The notes beneath the pieces are model-generated. The model made no database searches. It worked only from the letters and a program-made list of their open reading frames with translations, and was not told the DNA's origin. A program made the position numbers and the translations under genes. A stretch of DNA of 64,000 bases from Sphingomonas sp. ATCC 31555. Its GTDB lineage: Bacteria > Pseudomonadota > Alphaproteobacteria > Sphingomonadales > Sphingomonadaceae. The stretch is from assembly GCF_000282895.1 (NCBI RefSeq), contig NZ_ALBQ01000011.1, positions 124,001-188,000 of the forward strand, in the 5' to 3' direction. This document shows, piece by piece, positions 7,725-16,016 of this stretch; positions within the stretch are counted from its first letter, which is position 1, and each line of letters opens with the position of its first letter.

Positions 7725-10334
7725 TCAGAATTTCACGGTAATGCGGCCGTAATAATACCCGCCGTTAATTCCGTATGGCGAGATTGTGGGATAAAGGTTG
7801 CTGGAATAGGTGCGGGATCCGGCGATCAACTGCGGGTTTCGGATATTCTCCGCAGACCGTTCGGTCGGGTAGTGGTTGAACAGGTTGTTTGCGCCGATCG
7901 ATAGCCGGATCGGCTCCAGCACCTGAACCGTCAGTTCGGCATCCGTGATGAAGGCAGCGTTGACCGGTACGATCGTATCAGCACCGCGCAGCGGGCTGTT
8001 GCCGGGCGTGGATTCCAGCGCGTAGACGCGGGAGTAATAGCTCTCGCGCAGGTTGAGGCTGAAGATGCCGCGCGTCCAGAAGGCGCCGAAGGTGGCGCGG
8101 AACTTGGGCGTGCTGTTTTCCAGCTGGACCAGGCTGTAGCGGTCGATCAGGGCCGAGCGGCTGGGATCGGTGCGATTGACGTAGAGCGGGGTGGGCAGGC
8201 CGGAGATGCTGCGTACCTGGTTCTCGTTGTAATTCGCGGTGAGAGACCAGTCGACGGTCCCGAGATCGCCGAAATCGGACATGTAGTTCGCGGTGAAGTC
8301 GATACCGCGCGTGCGCACCTTGGCACCGTTGACGAAGGTCTGCACCGCTACCGATCCGTCGATGTTGCGCTCGCCGTTCACGTCGAGCAGCACATAGCTG
8401 GGGATCGAGCCGCCGAGTGCGGTAGCTACCGCGTTATATACCGAGCTCTGGTTGTAGGTCAGATAATTGTCGGCATTGTAGGCGACGCAGCGGCTGGCGT
8501 TCGAGCCGGCATAGCCTTGCGGACAGAATTGCCCACGAAAGCCGTAGAAGGAGCTGGAGATGAGGATGCGATCGCGGATGTCGATCCAGTAGCCGTCGAT
8601 CGTCACGCTCAGGCGCTTGGCGGGATGGAAGACGAAGCCTGCGCTGAAGTTGGTCGACTTCTCCGGCTTGAGCCCGCCAAAGCCGAGCGCTGCGCCAGCC
8701 GCCGAGTTGGCGGGCAGCACGCCGGAAATGCCGCTGGGGGCGACGTTAATGCCCGAGTAGAAGCCCTCGGCAAGGGTGGGCGCGCGGAAGCCTGTGGAAA
8801 CGGTGCCGCGCACCGCGAACGCTTCGGAGACGTCGTAGCGGCTGGTCAGCTTGAACACCGTCGTGTCGCCGAAATCGCTGTAATGTTCGTGGCGGACAGC
8901 GCCGTCGATCAGCCACGCCGCGACTGGCTTGATGCTGAGATCAAGATATTGCGAGAAGTTCGTGCGGCTGTGGTTGCCCGCGTCATTGGGGCTGTAGCCG
9001 AAAAAGGATTGGGCGCCGCCGCCAAAATAGGAGGCGGGGTCGCCGGAGACGATGCCATAGGTGTCGCGCCGCCATTCCAGCCCGCCGGCCAGGTTGGCCG
9101 GTTCAGACAGCCCCAGTTCGATCGGGTAGGTCAGGTCGAGCGTATTGGTCCATTGGCTGGCCTTGAAGTCGCCATTGTGGAACTCGGTGGGGGTGAAGCC
9201 GGTGGCGCGGTACAGCTGGGCGTTGCCCGAATTCTGCACATAGACCCCGACAAAGTCGTCGCCATAGGTGGAGGCGATGTCGAACGTGCCGGCGCCAAGC
9301 GCGCCGCGGAAGCCGGTGGTGACCGCATAGTCGGTCTCGCGAATGGCCTCGAGCGGCTGGAAGCCGGCAGGGTAGAAGGGCACGCCTGCTGCGCTGACGA
9401 TCACGTCCGGGGTGCGGACATTCTCATAGGCGCGGGCATATTTATGGCCGTAGCTGCCAAAGGCGTAGAGTTCATAGTCGCCGAAATCATAGCCGGCATT
9501 CACCATCACCGAGGTCTGGCTGATCGAGGGATCGCCGAGGATACGGTTGGTATAGGGATAATGAGGCAGCGTGCGGATCGCCGGGTAGAGCGAGAGGTAG
9601 CGCTGCGCCACCGCGTTGTCGCCATAGACCTGCGGGTTGATGTCGCCGCGGAAGCTGAAGCCCTTGCGCTTCTTCTCCACGGTCACGTTGACGAAGGCGT
9701 TTTCGATCGGCGCGAAGCCGACATTCCCGGCGACCGCATAGGTCTTGCCGCCTTCATCAAAATAGCGACCACCCGTCGCCGTGATCATGCCGCCATGATC
9801 GGCCTTTTTCTGAATGATGTTGATGACGCCGGCGATCGCGTCGGTGCCATATTGGGCGGCTGCACCATCCTGCAGCACTTCGATATGGTCGATCGACAGC
9901 GGCAGGATGAAGCTGATGTCCGGCGCGGCACTGCCGCCATAGGGACCGCCGGCAATCGAAACATTGGCGGTTCCGTGACGACGCTTGCCGTTCAGCAGGA
10001 CCAGCGTGTGGTTGGGGCTGAGCCCGCGAAGCTTCATCTGCAGGTTGTGCGCCTGAAGGTCGCTGCCGAACGCCTGGGCCTGGACGCTCGGCAGGTTCTG
10101 GGCAAGCGCCTGGATGAGGTCCGGCTGCCCCGTCCGGGAAAGTTCGGCGGCGCTCAACAATTGGATGGGTGCCGGGCTGTCGGCGGCGCGCAGGCCGGTG
10201 ACGCGTGTGCCCGTGACGATGATGTCGCCGGCTTCTTGCGCCGGTGCGGCATTGTCCTGGGCAAAAGTCGGTGTGGCGGCAAGCGCCGTGGCGATGGCTA
10301 ATGCCGTAAACGAACCTGTTTCACGAAATCGCAT
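7725..10334 (-). CDS. TonB-dependent outer-membrane receptor
   Basis: An 869-residue TonB-dependent receptor. It has a signal peptide ending TPTFAQ, a short TonB-box-like segment (GDIIVTGTRV), a plug domain with the 'LNGKRRH' motif of large sphingomonad/xanthomonad receptors, and a 22-strand-type barrel ending in Phe (YGRITVKF). It should import a scarce substrate with energy from TonB. ATG 10334 was chosen because it gives a complete signal peptide and follows a GCAGGA ribosome site; the open frame continues to 10574 but that part is low-complexity and not receptor-like. The permease and aminotransferase genes follow on the same strand. The substrate cannot be read from sequence; nothing marks it as a siderophore or B12 receptor. 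Confidence 0.9.
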   Translation of the reverse strand: MRFRETGSFTALAIATALAATPTFAQDNAAPAQEAGDIIVTGTRVTGLRAADSPAPIQLLSAAELSRTGQPDLIQALAQNLPSVQAQAFGSDLQAHNLQMKLRGLSPNHTLVLLNGKRRHGTANVSIAGGPYGGSAAPDISFILPLSIDHIEVLQDGAAAQYGTDAIAGVINIIQKKADHGGMITATGGRYFDEGGKTYAVAGNVGFAPIENAFVNVTVEKKRKGFSFRGDINPQVYGDNAVAQRYLSLYPAIRTLPHYPYTNRILGDPSISQTSVMVNAGYDFGDYELYAFGSYGHKYARAYENVRTPDVIVSAAGVPFYPAGFQPLEAIRETDYAVTTGFRGALGAGTFDIASTYGDDFVGVYVQNSGNAQLYRATGFTPTEFHNGDFKASQWTNTLDLTYPIELGLSEPANLAGGLEWRRDTYGIVSGDPASYFGGGAQSFFGYSPNDAGNHSRTNFSQYLDLSIKPVAAWLIDGAVRHEHYSDFGDTTVFKLTSRYDVSEAFAVRGTVSTGFRAPTLAEGFYSGINVAPSGISGVLPANSAAGAALGFGGLKPEKSTNFSAGFVFHPAKRLSVTIDGYWIDIRDRILISSSFYGFRGQFCPQGYAGSNASRCVAYNADNYLTYNQSSVYNAVATALGGSIPSYVLLDVNGERNIDGSVAVQTFVNGAKVRTRGIDFTANYMSDFGDLGTVDWSLTANYNENQVRSISGLPTPLYVNRTDPSRSALIDRYSLVQLENSTPKFRATFGAFWTRGIFSLNLRESYYSRVYALESTPGNSPLRGADTIVPVNAAFITDAELTVQVLEPIRLSIGANNLFNHYPTERSAENIRNPQLIAGSRTYSSNLYPTISPYGINGGYYYGRITVKF

Positions 10335-10871
10335 TCGATCCTGCCCCCCGAAGGCTGTTGGTTGACGCTCGTTCGCTCCTGGACCCGGTGTCTGCCGCTT
10401 GTTCTTGTTGTTGTTGCTTTTCCGGTTCTTCTCGTCGGTTGGTGTCGGCCGCGTCGGCGCGCAAAGACGCGTCTCCGGAAGCGCGCAGCTTCGGAGTGAC
10501 TCGATCGACACTGGGGTACGCAGTACGGGCCTCGCCCGAAGCGCTCGCCGCACATTTCCATCCCGCCCCCGCAACCGGGAAGCGGCATCGTCATACGAAC
10601 GGGAGATCCTTCGGCTACGCCGCGCCGCCCAAGTGCGGGGCTGCTATCCTATCGCGGTGGAGCCGAAGCGAAACGGCGCACGATGCCGCTTCTGGTCTCA
10701 AACTACGCGGAACAAGTTGTGGCGCTGTTGATGGTCAGCGAGACCGTCCGTTGCGCCAAGGCCATCAGAAGACGCTGGTGCTTTTCGGACTTGCGACGCC
10801 GATCGGCGTCGTTTCCAGCATGAAGCTGTTTGGCGGCATCACGGTGATGCCTTGCTGAAGATGGTCGGCCA

Positions 10872-10895
10872 TTTGATCACCCCAATCTGATCAAA
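10872..10895. promoter_or_regulatory. inverted repeat TTTGATCA-N8-TGATCAAA
   Basis: Perfect 8-bp arms and an 8-bp spacer lie in the AT-rich part of the region upstream of the TonB receptor. It has the size and symmetry of a dimeric regulator site. No regulator gene is adjacent, so function is inferred from symmetry alone. Confidence 0.35.
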
Positions 10896-10975
10896 GCGCC
10901 ATCAAACATCCGCCCCGGCACAAATTTTTTGCTTTGCTCCGAAGAAGCTAGCTGGGGGACAATCGTTGTCAATGC

Positions 10976-11011
10976 GCGAATGACGTATTGTTAAGCTTTT
11001 GCGTCATTCGC
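10976..11011. promoter_or_regulatory. inverted repeat GCGAATGACG-N16-CGTCATTCGC
   Basis: Perfect 10-bp arms flank a 16-bp AT-rich spacer. It lies between the MFS terminator-like hairpin and the other inverted repeat, about 640 bp upstream of the receptor start. It may be an operator or part of a structured leader. Confidence 0.35.
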
Positions 11012-11017
11012 AATGCC

Positions 11018-11053
11018 GCTTGCCGCATCCGTAAAGATTGAGATGCGGCAAGC
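11018..11053 (-). terminator. hairpin after the efflux MFS gene
   Basis: A perfect 12-bp stem (GCTTGCCGCATC with its complement) and a 12-nt loop lie 13 bases beyond the MFS stop. No T-run follows on the minus strand, so termination is only probable. Confidence 0.5.
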
Positions 11054-11066
11054 AGGAACATTGCAG

Positions 11067-12596
11067 CTAGTGCGCAGCGCTTGGATCGACCGCACGCTGC
11101 GGACGCGGCGTGAACCAGATGATCCCGGCAGCGAATACAAAAATGATCGCCGACAGCAGAAAAATATGGGTGGTCGCGAGTGTCAGGCTTTCCTGCTCGA
11201 CCAGTCGTGCGACAACGCTGCGCACCTGATCTACCGAAAAACCTTGCGCCGATAGCGTCGTCAGCGTCGGATCGGTGTTCATCCGGGAAACGATCTCGCT
11301 GCGTGCGACGCGAGCGCTGTCATCCCAGATGCTTGTCGAGATCGACGTGCCGATCGCGCCCGCCATGGTGCGCAGGAAGCTCATTACGCCTGCCGCCGAG
11401 GCGGTTTCCTCCGGCCGCACCGAACCCAGAGCGAGCGTGGTGAGCGGGATGAAGAAGAAGGGCATGCCGAAGCCCTGCAGGAATTGCGGGAAGGCAAAGG
11501 TCCAGAACCCGGCCTGGCTGTTCCAATAGACGCGCAGCAGCGACGACAGGCCGAGCCAGAGGATGCCGAACGACACCAGCAGGCGCGGATCCACCTTGTT
11601 CGAGAGCTTGGCGACCACCGGCGACATGAACACCGCCGCCACGCCGGAAAAGGCAGTGGCATAGCCTGCGTAAGTTGCGGTGTAGCCTTGGCTCGATTGC
11701 AACCATTGGGGGATGATCACTGCCGAGGCAAAGAACGTCGCAAACGCGAACGACAACGAAAGCACCGAAACGGTGAAGCCTCGGTGACGGAAGACGCGCA
11801 GGTCGACGATCGGGTTCTTCGCGGTAATCTCCCAGGCGAGGAAGACGAGGAAGCCGATCGCGGCGACGACGCCAAGCCACACGATGCTCGCGCTGTTGAA
11901 CCAGTCGTGCTCGCGGCCGAGATCGAGCATGATCTGCAGTGCGGCGATCCACAGCACCAGCAGGCCCAGCCCGCCCTTGTCCACCGAAAGCTTCTCGGTG
12001 GGCGTCTCCGCGCGCGTGAGCAGGCGCATCGCACCGAATGCGCAGAGCGCCGCGACGGGAATGTTGATGAAGAAGATCCAGTGCCACGACCAGTTGTCGC
12101 TGATCGTGCCGCCGGCAATCGGGCCGAGGATCGGTGCGACGACCGTGGTCATCGCCCATAGACCCATCGCCTGGGCATGCTGGCTGGGCTTGAAGATGCG
12201 CAGCAGCAGCGTCTGGGTGAGCGGCATCAGCGGACCGCCGCACAGCCCCTGGCCGATGCGGCAGGCGACCAGCATGCCCAGCGACGTCGACAGGCCGCAC
12301 AGCACCGAGAAGATGCCGAAGCCGATCACGCCGAGGATGAACACCCGCACCACGCCGAAGCGACCGGCGAGCCAGCCGGTGAGCGGCACGCAGATCGCCT
12401 CCGCCACCGCATAAGACGTGATGATCCAGGTGCCCTGGCTCGCCGAGATGCCCAGGCTGCCGGCGATGTGCGGCACCGAGACGTTGGCGATCGTGGTGTC
12501 CAGCACCACCATGAAGTTGGTCAACGCCAGCACCACGCCGGCGAGGATCAGCGAGGGCCCCGAAAGGAAGCCCCCGCGCTGCGTCTGGCCGTCCAT
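11067..12596 (-). CDS. emrB: DHA2-family (EmrB/QacA-type) multidrug MFS exporter
   Basis: A 509-residue, 14-helix drug:proton antiporter of the EmrB type. The first helix carries the DHA2 signature 'LDTTIANVSVPHI', followed by 'GTWIITSYAVAEA', both characteristic. With the adaptor and outer-membrane factor encoded just upstream it should form a tripartite pump through both membranes. ATG 12596 is preceded by AAGGA at good spacing; a TTG at 12605 is the only in-frame alternative. Only 12 bp separate it from the adaptor gene, so it is the third gene of the operon. Regulation is expected from the divergent TetR-type gene. Drug specificity is not visible. Confidence 0.9.
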   Translation of the reverse strand: MDGQTQRGGFLSGPSLILAGVVLALTNFMVVLDTTIANVSVPHIAGSLGISASQGTWIITSYAVAEAICVPLTGWLAGRFGVVRVFILGVIGFGIFSVLCGLSTSLGMLVACRIGQGLCGGPLMPLTQTLLLRIFKPSQHAQAMGLWAMTTVVAPILGPIAGGTISDNWSWHWIFFINIPVAALCAFGAMRLLTRAETPTEKLSVDKGGLGLLVLWIAALQIMLDLGREHDWFNSASIVWLGVVAAIGFLVFLAWEITAKNPIVDLRVFRHRGFTVSVLSLSFAFATFFASAVIIPQWLQSSQGYTATYAGYATAFSGVAAVFMSPVVAKLSNKVDPRLLVSFGILWLGLSSLLRVYWNSQAGFWTFAFPQFLQGFGMPFFFIPLTTLALGSVRPEETASAAGVMSFLRTMAGAIGTSISTSIWDDSARVARSEIVSRMNTDPTLTTLSAQGFSVDQVRSVVARLVEQESLTLATTHIFLLSAIIFVFAAGIIWFTPRPQRAVDPSAAH

Positions 12597-12608
12597 GGCA
12601 CGCAATCC

Positions 12609-13802
12609 TTACTTGGCCGAGGTATCGATCTCGGCGTCCATCGACAGGCCGACGCGCAGCGGATGCGCCTGCAGTTCCTTCGGATCGAGCGCAACGCGCA
12701 CCGGCAGGCGCTGGACCACCTTGATCCAGTTGCCGGTCGCGTTCTGCGCCGGGATCAGTGCGAAGGACGAGCCGGTACCGCCCGAGAAGCCGACCACGCG
12801 GCCGTGATAGGTGACGTCGCCGCCATAGAGGTCCGACGTCAACTCGACCGGCTGACCGACCTTCACGCGGGCCAGCTGGCCTTCCTTGAAGTTGGCGTCG
12901 ACATAGAGCTGGTTGAGCGGCACGATCAGCATCAGCTGCGCGCCGGGAGCCACGCGCTGGCCGACCTGCACGTTGCGGCGCGTGACCACACCGTCGAACG
13001 GCGCACGGATGACGGTGCGGCTCAGGTCCAGCTTGGCCTGTTCCACCTTGGCGCGTGCGGCGAGCACTTCGGGTGCGGTGTTGGCGTTGGTGCCGCGCAC
13101 CAGGGCGTCGTTCGCCGCCAGCTGCCCGCTGGCCGCAACCCGGGTCGAATTGGCTTGCGCGAGGCCGGCCCGCGCGAGTTCGAGATTGGCGCGGGCGGCG
13201 GCGAATGCGTTGGTCGCGGACGTCAGCTCCTCACCCGAAACAGCGCCATTGGGGGCAAGCCGCTGGCGACGCTGGAGATCGATGCGAGCCTTTTCGAAAT
13301 CGGCCTGGGCGGCCGTTACCTGTGCGCGTGCACGGGCGATATCCGCTTCCCGCGCCTGAACCTGCGCCGCGAGCGCTTCGCTCGTCGCGGAGGTTTGGCC
13401 GAACTGACGAGTGGCGCGGGCGAGATCGGCCTCGGCCTGGGCGAGGGCGATACGGGCATCGCTGTCGTCGATCTGGACGAGCATGTCGCCCTTGCGCACC
13501 GCCTGCGTGTCGGCAACCGCGACGCGGAGCACCTGGCCGCCGGTCATCGGCGTGATGCTCGCGCTGTCCGCGCCGACATAGGCGTTGTCGGTGCTGACAT
13601 AATGGCTGCCGACCAACGCGTAATAGCCGCCATAGCCGACCCCGCCCAGCAGCACGAGGCCGCCGATGCCCAGCATCAGCCGCTTACGCAGCGAGGAGCG
13701 GCGGGTATCTTCAACGTCTGCCGCGGGCATGGCGGGGGCAGGTGTCGCGGTGCGATCGGCGTCTGCGCGGGCGGAGTGGATGGCGGGTTCTGCGTCAGCC
13801 AT
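12609..13802 (-). CDS. emrA: EmrA/HlyD-type membrane fusion protein
   Basis: A 397-residue periplasmic adaptor. It has a short cytoplasmic N-terminus, one transmembrane helix (LGIGGLVLLGGVGYGGYY), a biotinyl-lipoyl-like half, a long alpha-hairpin rich in Ala, Arg and Gln, and an EmrA-type C-terminus (NQLYVDANFKEGQL, GSSFALIPAQNATGNWIKV). It links the MFS pump to the outer-membrane factor. ATG 13802 overlaps the stop of the upstream outer-membrane factor gene (ATGGCTGA), which implies translational coupling. Assignment to the EmrA branch rather than the RND-adaptor branch is supported by the MFS partner. Confidence 0.92.
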   Translation of the reverse strand: MADAEPAIHSARADADRTATPAPAMPAADVEDTRRSSLRKRLMLGIGGLVLLGGVGYGGYYALVGSHYVSTDNAYVGADSASITPMTGGQVLRVAVADTQAVRKGDMLVQIDDSDARIALAQAEADLARATRQFGQTSATSEALAAQVQAREADIARARAQVTAAQADFEKARIDLQRRQRLAPNGAVSGEELTSATNAFAAARANLELARAGLAQANSTRVAASGQLAANDALVRGTNANTAPEVLAARAKVEQAKLDLSRTVIRAPFDGVVTRRNVQVGQRVAPGAQLMLIVPLNQLYVDANFKEGQLARVKVGQPVELTSDLYGGDVTYHGRVVGFSGGTGSSFALIPAQNATGNWIKVVQRLPVRVALDPKELQAHPLRVGLSMDAEIDTSAK

Positions 13803-15261
13803 TGGTCTTGACCTCGGAAGCGGCAACCGCCGCGTTGTTGGTGGAAAAGCCTCCGCCGAGCGCGCGGACGAGCTGGATATCGAGCGTGAACGCGCGTGCT
13901 TCCAGTTCTGCGACGATCTGGCGGTTCTGCAACACCCTCTCCTCGGCGGTCAGAACATCCAGGAAACGCGACAGCCCGCCTTGATAGCGTTGCTGGGCGA
14001 TCGAATAGGCCTGTTCGGAATCTTCCAGCGCCTGGCGGCTCTGGGACAAGCGTGTGGCCAGCGCCTTCTGGCTCGTCACCGCGTCGGCCACGTCGTGATA
14101 TGCCGTGGTGACGCTGTTGTCGTAATTGGCCACCGCCTCGTCAAAGGTAGCGCGTGCGCCGGCATATTGGCCGCGCAGCTCCCCCCCGTGAAAGATCGGA
14201 AGGCTGATGGCCGGGCCTGCCTGGAGCACCGAAGCGCCCTCGCCCTTGACCAACGTATCCAGTCCCAGCGCGCCATAGCCGGCAAGCGCGCTGAGGCGGA
14301 TCGACGGGTAGAAGTTGGCGCGGGCGACCTTGATCCGGCTGGCGGCGGCTTCGACGCGGGCACGGGCGGCCGCGATGTCGGGGCGGCGGCCGATAAGATC
14401 GGTCGTCACATCGGCGGGGATGCCGCGCGCTGCAGTCGGAGCGGCGGGCAGGGCGATGCTCAGCCCGCGATCGGGGCCCTGGCCCAGCAATGCGGCAATG
14501 CGGTTGCGGGTGAGGCCGATCTCCTCGTCGATCGCAGCCAGCTGTGCGCGAGCAGCGGGGACGGCGGCGGCGGCCTGCTTTTCTTCGGCGCGGGTCTCGA
14601 GCCCGTTGGTCACCCGGTCGGTGACGAGCTTCTGTGTCGCGAGGCGAACCTCCAGCGCACGTTCCTGCACCCGGCGGTCGGCGGCGAGGCGAGCGAGATC
14701 CGCATAGGCGGCGGCGATGTTCGTGGAGAGGGCGAGCCGCGCCTGTTCCAGCTCCAGCCGTGCCGCCTCTGCTTCCGAGGTGGCGGCTGCGAGTTGCGCG
14801 CGGCTCTTGCCCCACAGGTCAAGATCGAACGCCAGGTTCAGCGTGCCATAGCCGATGGTCTGGACATTCGAGGGGATGTCGATCGGCAAGCTGCTACCGG
14901 TGTCGATCCGATTGGCGGCCGCCGAGCCGCTGGCATCAACGCGCGGCAGGCGTGCAGCGCCAGCCTGTACCGCATAGGCCTGGGCCGAACGCAGCCGGGC
15001 GGCAGCCGCGGCGAGATTCGGTGCGCTGCGAAAGGCCTCGTCCATCAATGCGTTGAGCTGGGGATCGTTATAGGCGGTCCACCAAGTGGTGACAGGCCAC
15101 TGCGCCTGGGCATTGCCCCCCAGCGACGCGTCGGCCGCATAGCTGTTCGCCGCGCGTATTTCGGGCCGGGCGCCGAGATCAGGCACGGGCGCGCAGGCGG
15201 CCAGCGCCGATGCGGCGACCGCCGACAGCAACAAGGGCCTTGTTGAGAAACGACTCATCAT
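13795..15261 (-). CDS. NodT-family outer-membrane efflux lipoprotein (TolC-like)
   Basis: A 488-residue outer-membrane factor. The signal ends in a lipobox, ALAACAP, so the mature protein begins with a lipidated Cys. Two OEP repeats follow with coiled-coil segments (for example LATQKLVTDRVTNGL and ALEDSEQAYSIAQQRYQGGLS). NodT-type members end the channel of RND or MFS pumps. It is the first gene of the efflux operon and faces the TetR-type gene across 90 bp. Starts at ATG 15261 and 15258 are adjacent and neither has a strong ribosome site; the frame continues upstream to 15903 but only as the antisense of the regulator. Confidence 0.9.
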   Translation of the reverse strand: MMSRFSTRPLLLSAVAASALAACAPVPDLGARPEIRAANSYAADASLGGNAQAQWPVTTWWTAYNDPQLNALMDEAFRSAPNLAAAAARLRSAQAYAVQAGAARLPRVDASGSAAANRIDTGSSLPIDIPSNVQTIGYGTLNLAFDLDLWGKSRAQLAAATSEAEAARLELEQARLALSTNIAAAYADLARLAADRRVQERALEVRLATQKLVTDRVTNGLETRAEEKQAAAAVPAARAQLAAIDEEIGLTRNRIAALLGQGPDRGLSIALPAAPTAARGIPADVTTDLIGRRPDIAAARARVEAAASRIKVARANFYPSIRLSALAGYGALGLDTLVKGEGASVLQAGPAISLPIFHGGELRGQYAGARATFDEAVANYDNSVTTAYHDVADAVTSQKALATRLSQSRQALEDSEQAYSIAQQRYQGGLSRFLDVLTAEERVLQNRQIVAELEARAFTLDIQLVRALGGGFSTNNAAVAASEVKTNG

Positions 15262-15274
15262 GGATCGTGAAAAC

Positions 15275-15290
15275 CGTACTATTGGGTACG
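15275..15290. promoter_or_regulatory. operator 1, CGTAC-N6-GTACG
   Basis: CGTACTATTGGGTACG has perfect 5-bp arms. Its reverse complement differs from operator 2 at only one of 16 positions. It sits 14 bp upstream of the first efflux gene start, on the expected promoter. Confidence 0.7.
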
Positions 15291-15317
15291 AGTTCCAGAT
15301 GGAGAGAGGGTCCGCTA

Positions 15318-15345
15318 TTGTCAATAGAAAATCGTACCCTATAGT
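15318..15345 (+). promoter_or_regulatory. promoter of the TetR-type gene, TTGTCA-N16-TATAGT
   Basis: A -35 box TTGTCA (15318-15323) and a -10 box TATAGT (15340-15345) are 16 bp apart. Transcription would begin about seven bases later, at or next to the ATG at 15352. Operator 2 covers the -10 box, consistent with autorepression. Confidence 0.6.
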
Positions 15346-15348
15346 ACG
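15333..15348. promoter_or_regulatory. operator 2, CGTAC-N6-GTACG
   Basis: CGTACCCTATAGTACG is a second copy of the operator and ends three bases before the regulator ATG. It overlaps the -10 box of the regulator promoter. Two matching sites flank the shared intergenic region. Confidence 0.7.
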
Positions 15349-15351
15349 GTT

Positions 15352-15993
15352 ATGGAGAGCGTATCGGTAAAGCATCTTGGCAAGCGGGAGTCGCGCAAGC
15401 AGGATCGGCGCGCGGCCATCCTGGTGATCGCCAAGCGCCATTTCATGGAACAGGGCTATGCGGCCGTATCCATGTCCGCCATCGCGGCCGAACTTGGCGG
15501 GTCCAAGGGCACCTTGTGGAGCTATTTCGCGTCCAAGGAAGAACTGTTCGACGCGTGCGTTGACGAAGCCACGCGCGAGTATCGCGAGCAGGTGCTGAAG
15601 CTGCTGGTGCCATCGGACGATCTGCGCGCGACGCTGTGTGCATTCACCCTCAGCCTTTTGCGCAAGATCACGTCGCGCGACGCCATCCAGCTGCACCGGG
15701 TGATCCATGCCGAAGTGGAGCGATCCCCGGAAATGGGTGCGATCTTTTTCCGCCGTGGACCGCAGCGCACCCGCGAAATGCTGGCGGCGCACCTTCAAGA
15801 TGCGATGCAAAAGGGGCAGTTGCGGCAATCCGATCCGCTGCGCGCGGCCTTCGCACTGACCAGCCTGTGCATGGGCGCGCAGCAGCGTGCGATGCTGGGC
15901 CACCAGTTCAGCCAGGCCGAATTGGAGGAAGAGACGGACTATAATGTCGATCTTTTCCTGCGGGCGTTTGCACCGGAGCCCGCCGCACCCTAG
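15352..15993 (+). CDS. TetR/AcrR-family repressor of the efflux operon
   Basis: A 213-residue TetR-type regulator. The N-terminal helix-turn-helix is clear (AAVSMSAIAAELGGSKGTLWSYF), followed by an all-helical ligand and dimer domain similar to the AcrR/RutR-type C-terminal families. It is divergent from the emrAB/nodT-like operon, and the 90-bp gap holds two copies of the same palindrome, so it very likely represses both directions and is released by a pump substrate. The start codon lies three bases after operator 2, leaving no room for a ribosome site, so the mRNA is probably leaderless. Confidence 0.9.
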   Translation: MESVSVKHLGKRESRKQDRRAAILVIAKRHFMEQGYAAVSMSAIAAELGGSKGTLWSYFASKEELFDACVDEATREYREQVLKLLVPSDDLRATLCAFTLSLLRKITSRDAIQLHRVIHAEVERSPEMGAIFFRRGPQRTREMLAAHLQDAMQKGQLRQSDPLRAAFALTSLCMGAQQRAMLGHQFSQAELEEETDYNVDLFLRAFAPEPAAP

Positions 15994-16016
15994 GCTTCTG
16001 GCGAGGGGAGTGTGGA

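Larger units (their letters stand above)
10335..11066. other. long intergenic region upstream of the TonB receptor
   Basis: About 730 bp lie between two minus-strand genes. No open frame here resembles a protein. The half near the receptor is GC-rich; the part from about 10860 to 11010 is richer in A and T and holds two inverted repeats, listed separately, and a terminator-like hairpin of the MFS gene. I looked for a cobalamin-type leader and saw none. A receptor promoter in the AT-rich part would imply a 5' leader of more than 500 nt. Confidence 0.6.

Noticed and set aside
8517..10301. 594-codon open frame on the plus strand within the TonB receptor gene
   Set aside because: It is antisense to an intact TonB-dependent receptor; its product is a His/Arg/Val/Ala-rich pattern with no domain. 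Long antisense frames are common at this GC content.
10358..10858. Plus-strand frames of 110-166 codons upstream of the TonB receptor
   Set aside because: Low-complexity Cys- and Arg-rich translation, no ribosome site, no similarity to a fold; treated as non-coding.
10335..10920. Cobalamin or SAM riboswitch in the TonB receptor leader
   Set aside because: I looked for the conserved B12-box and SAM-aptamer cores on the minus strand and found neither.
12177..15246. Long plus-strand frames (12177-13811 and 13666-15246) through the efflux genes
   Set aside because: Both are antisense to clearly recognised EmrB-, EmrA- and NodT-type genes and have no recognisable motifs.
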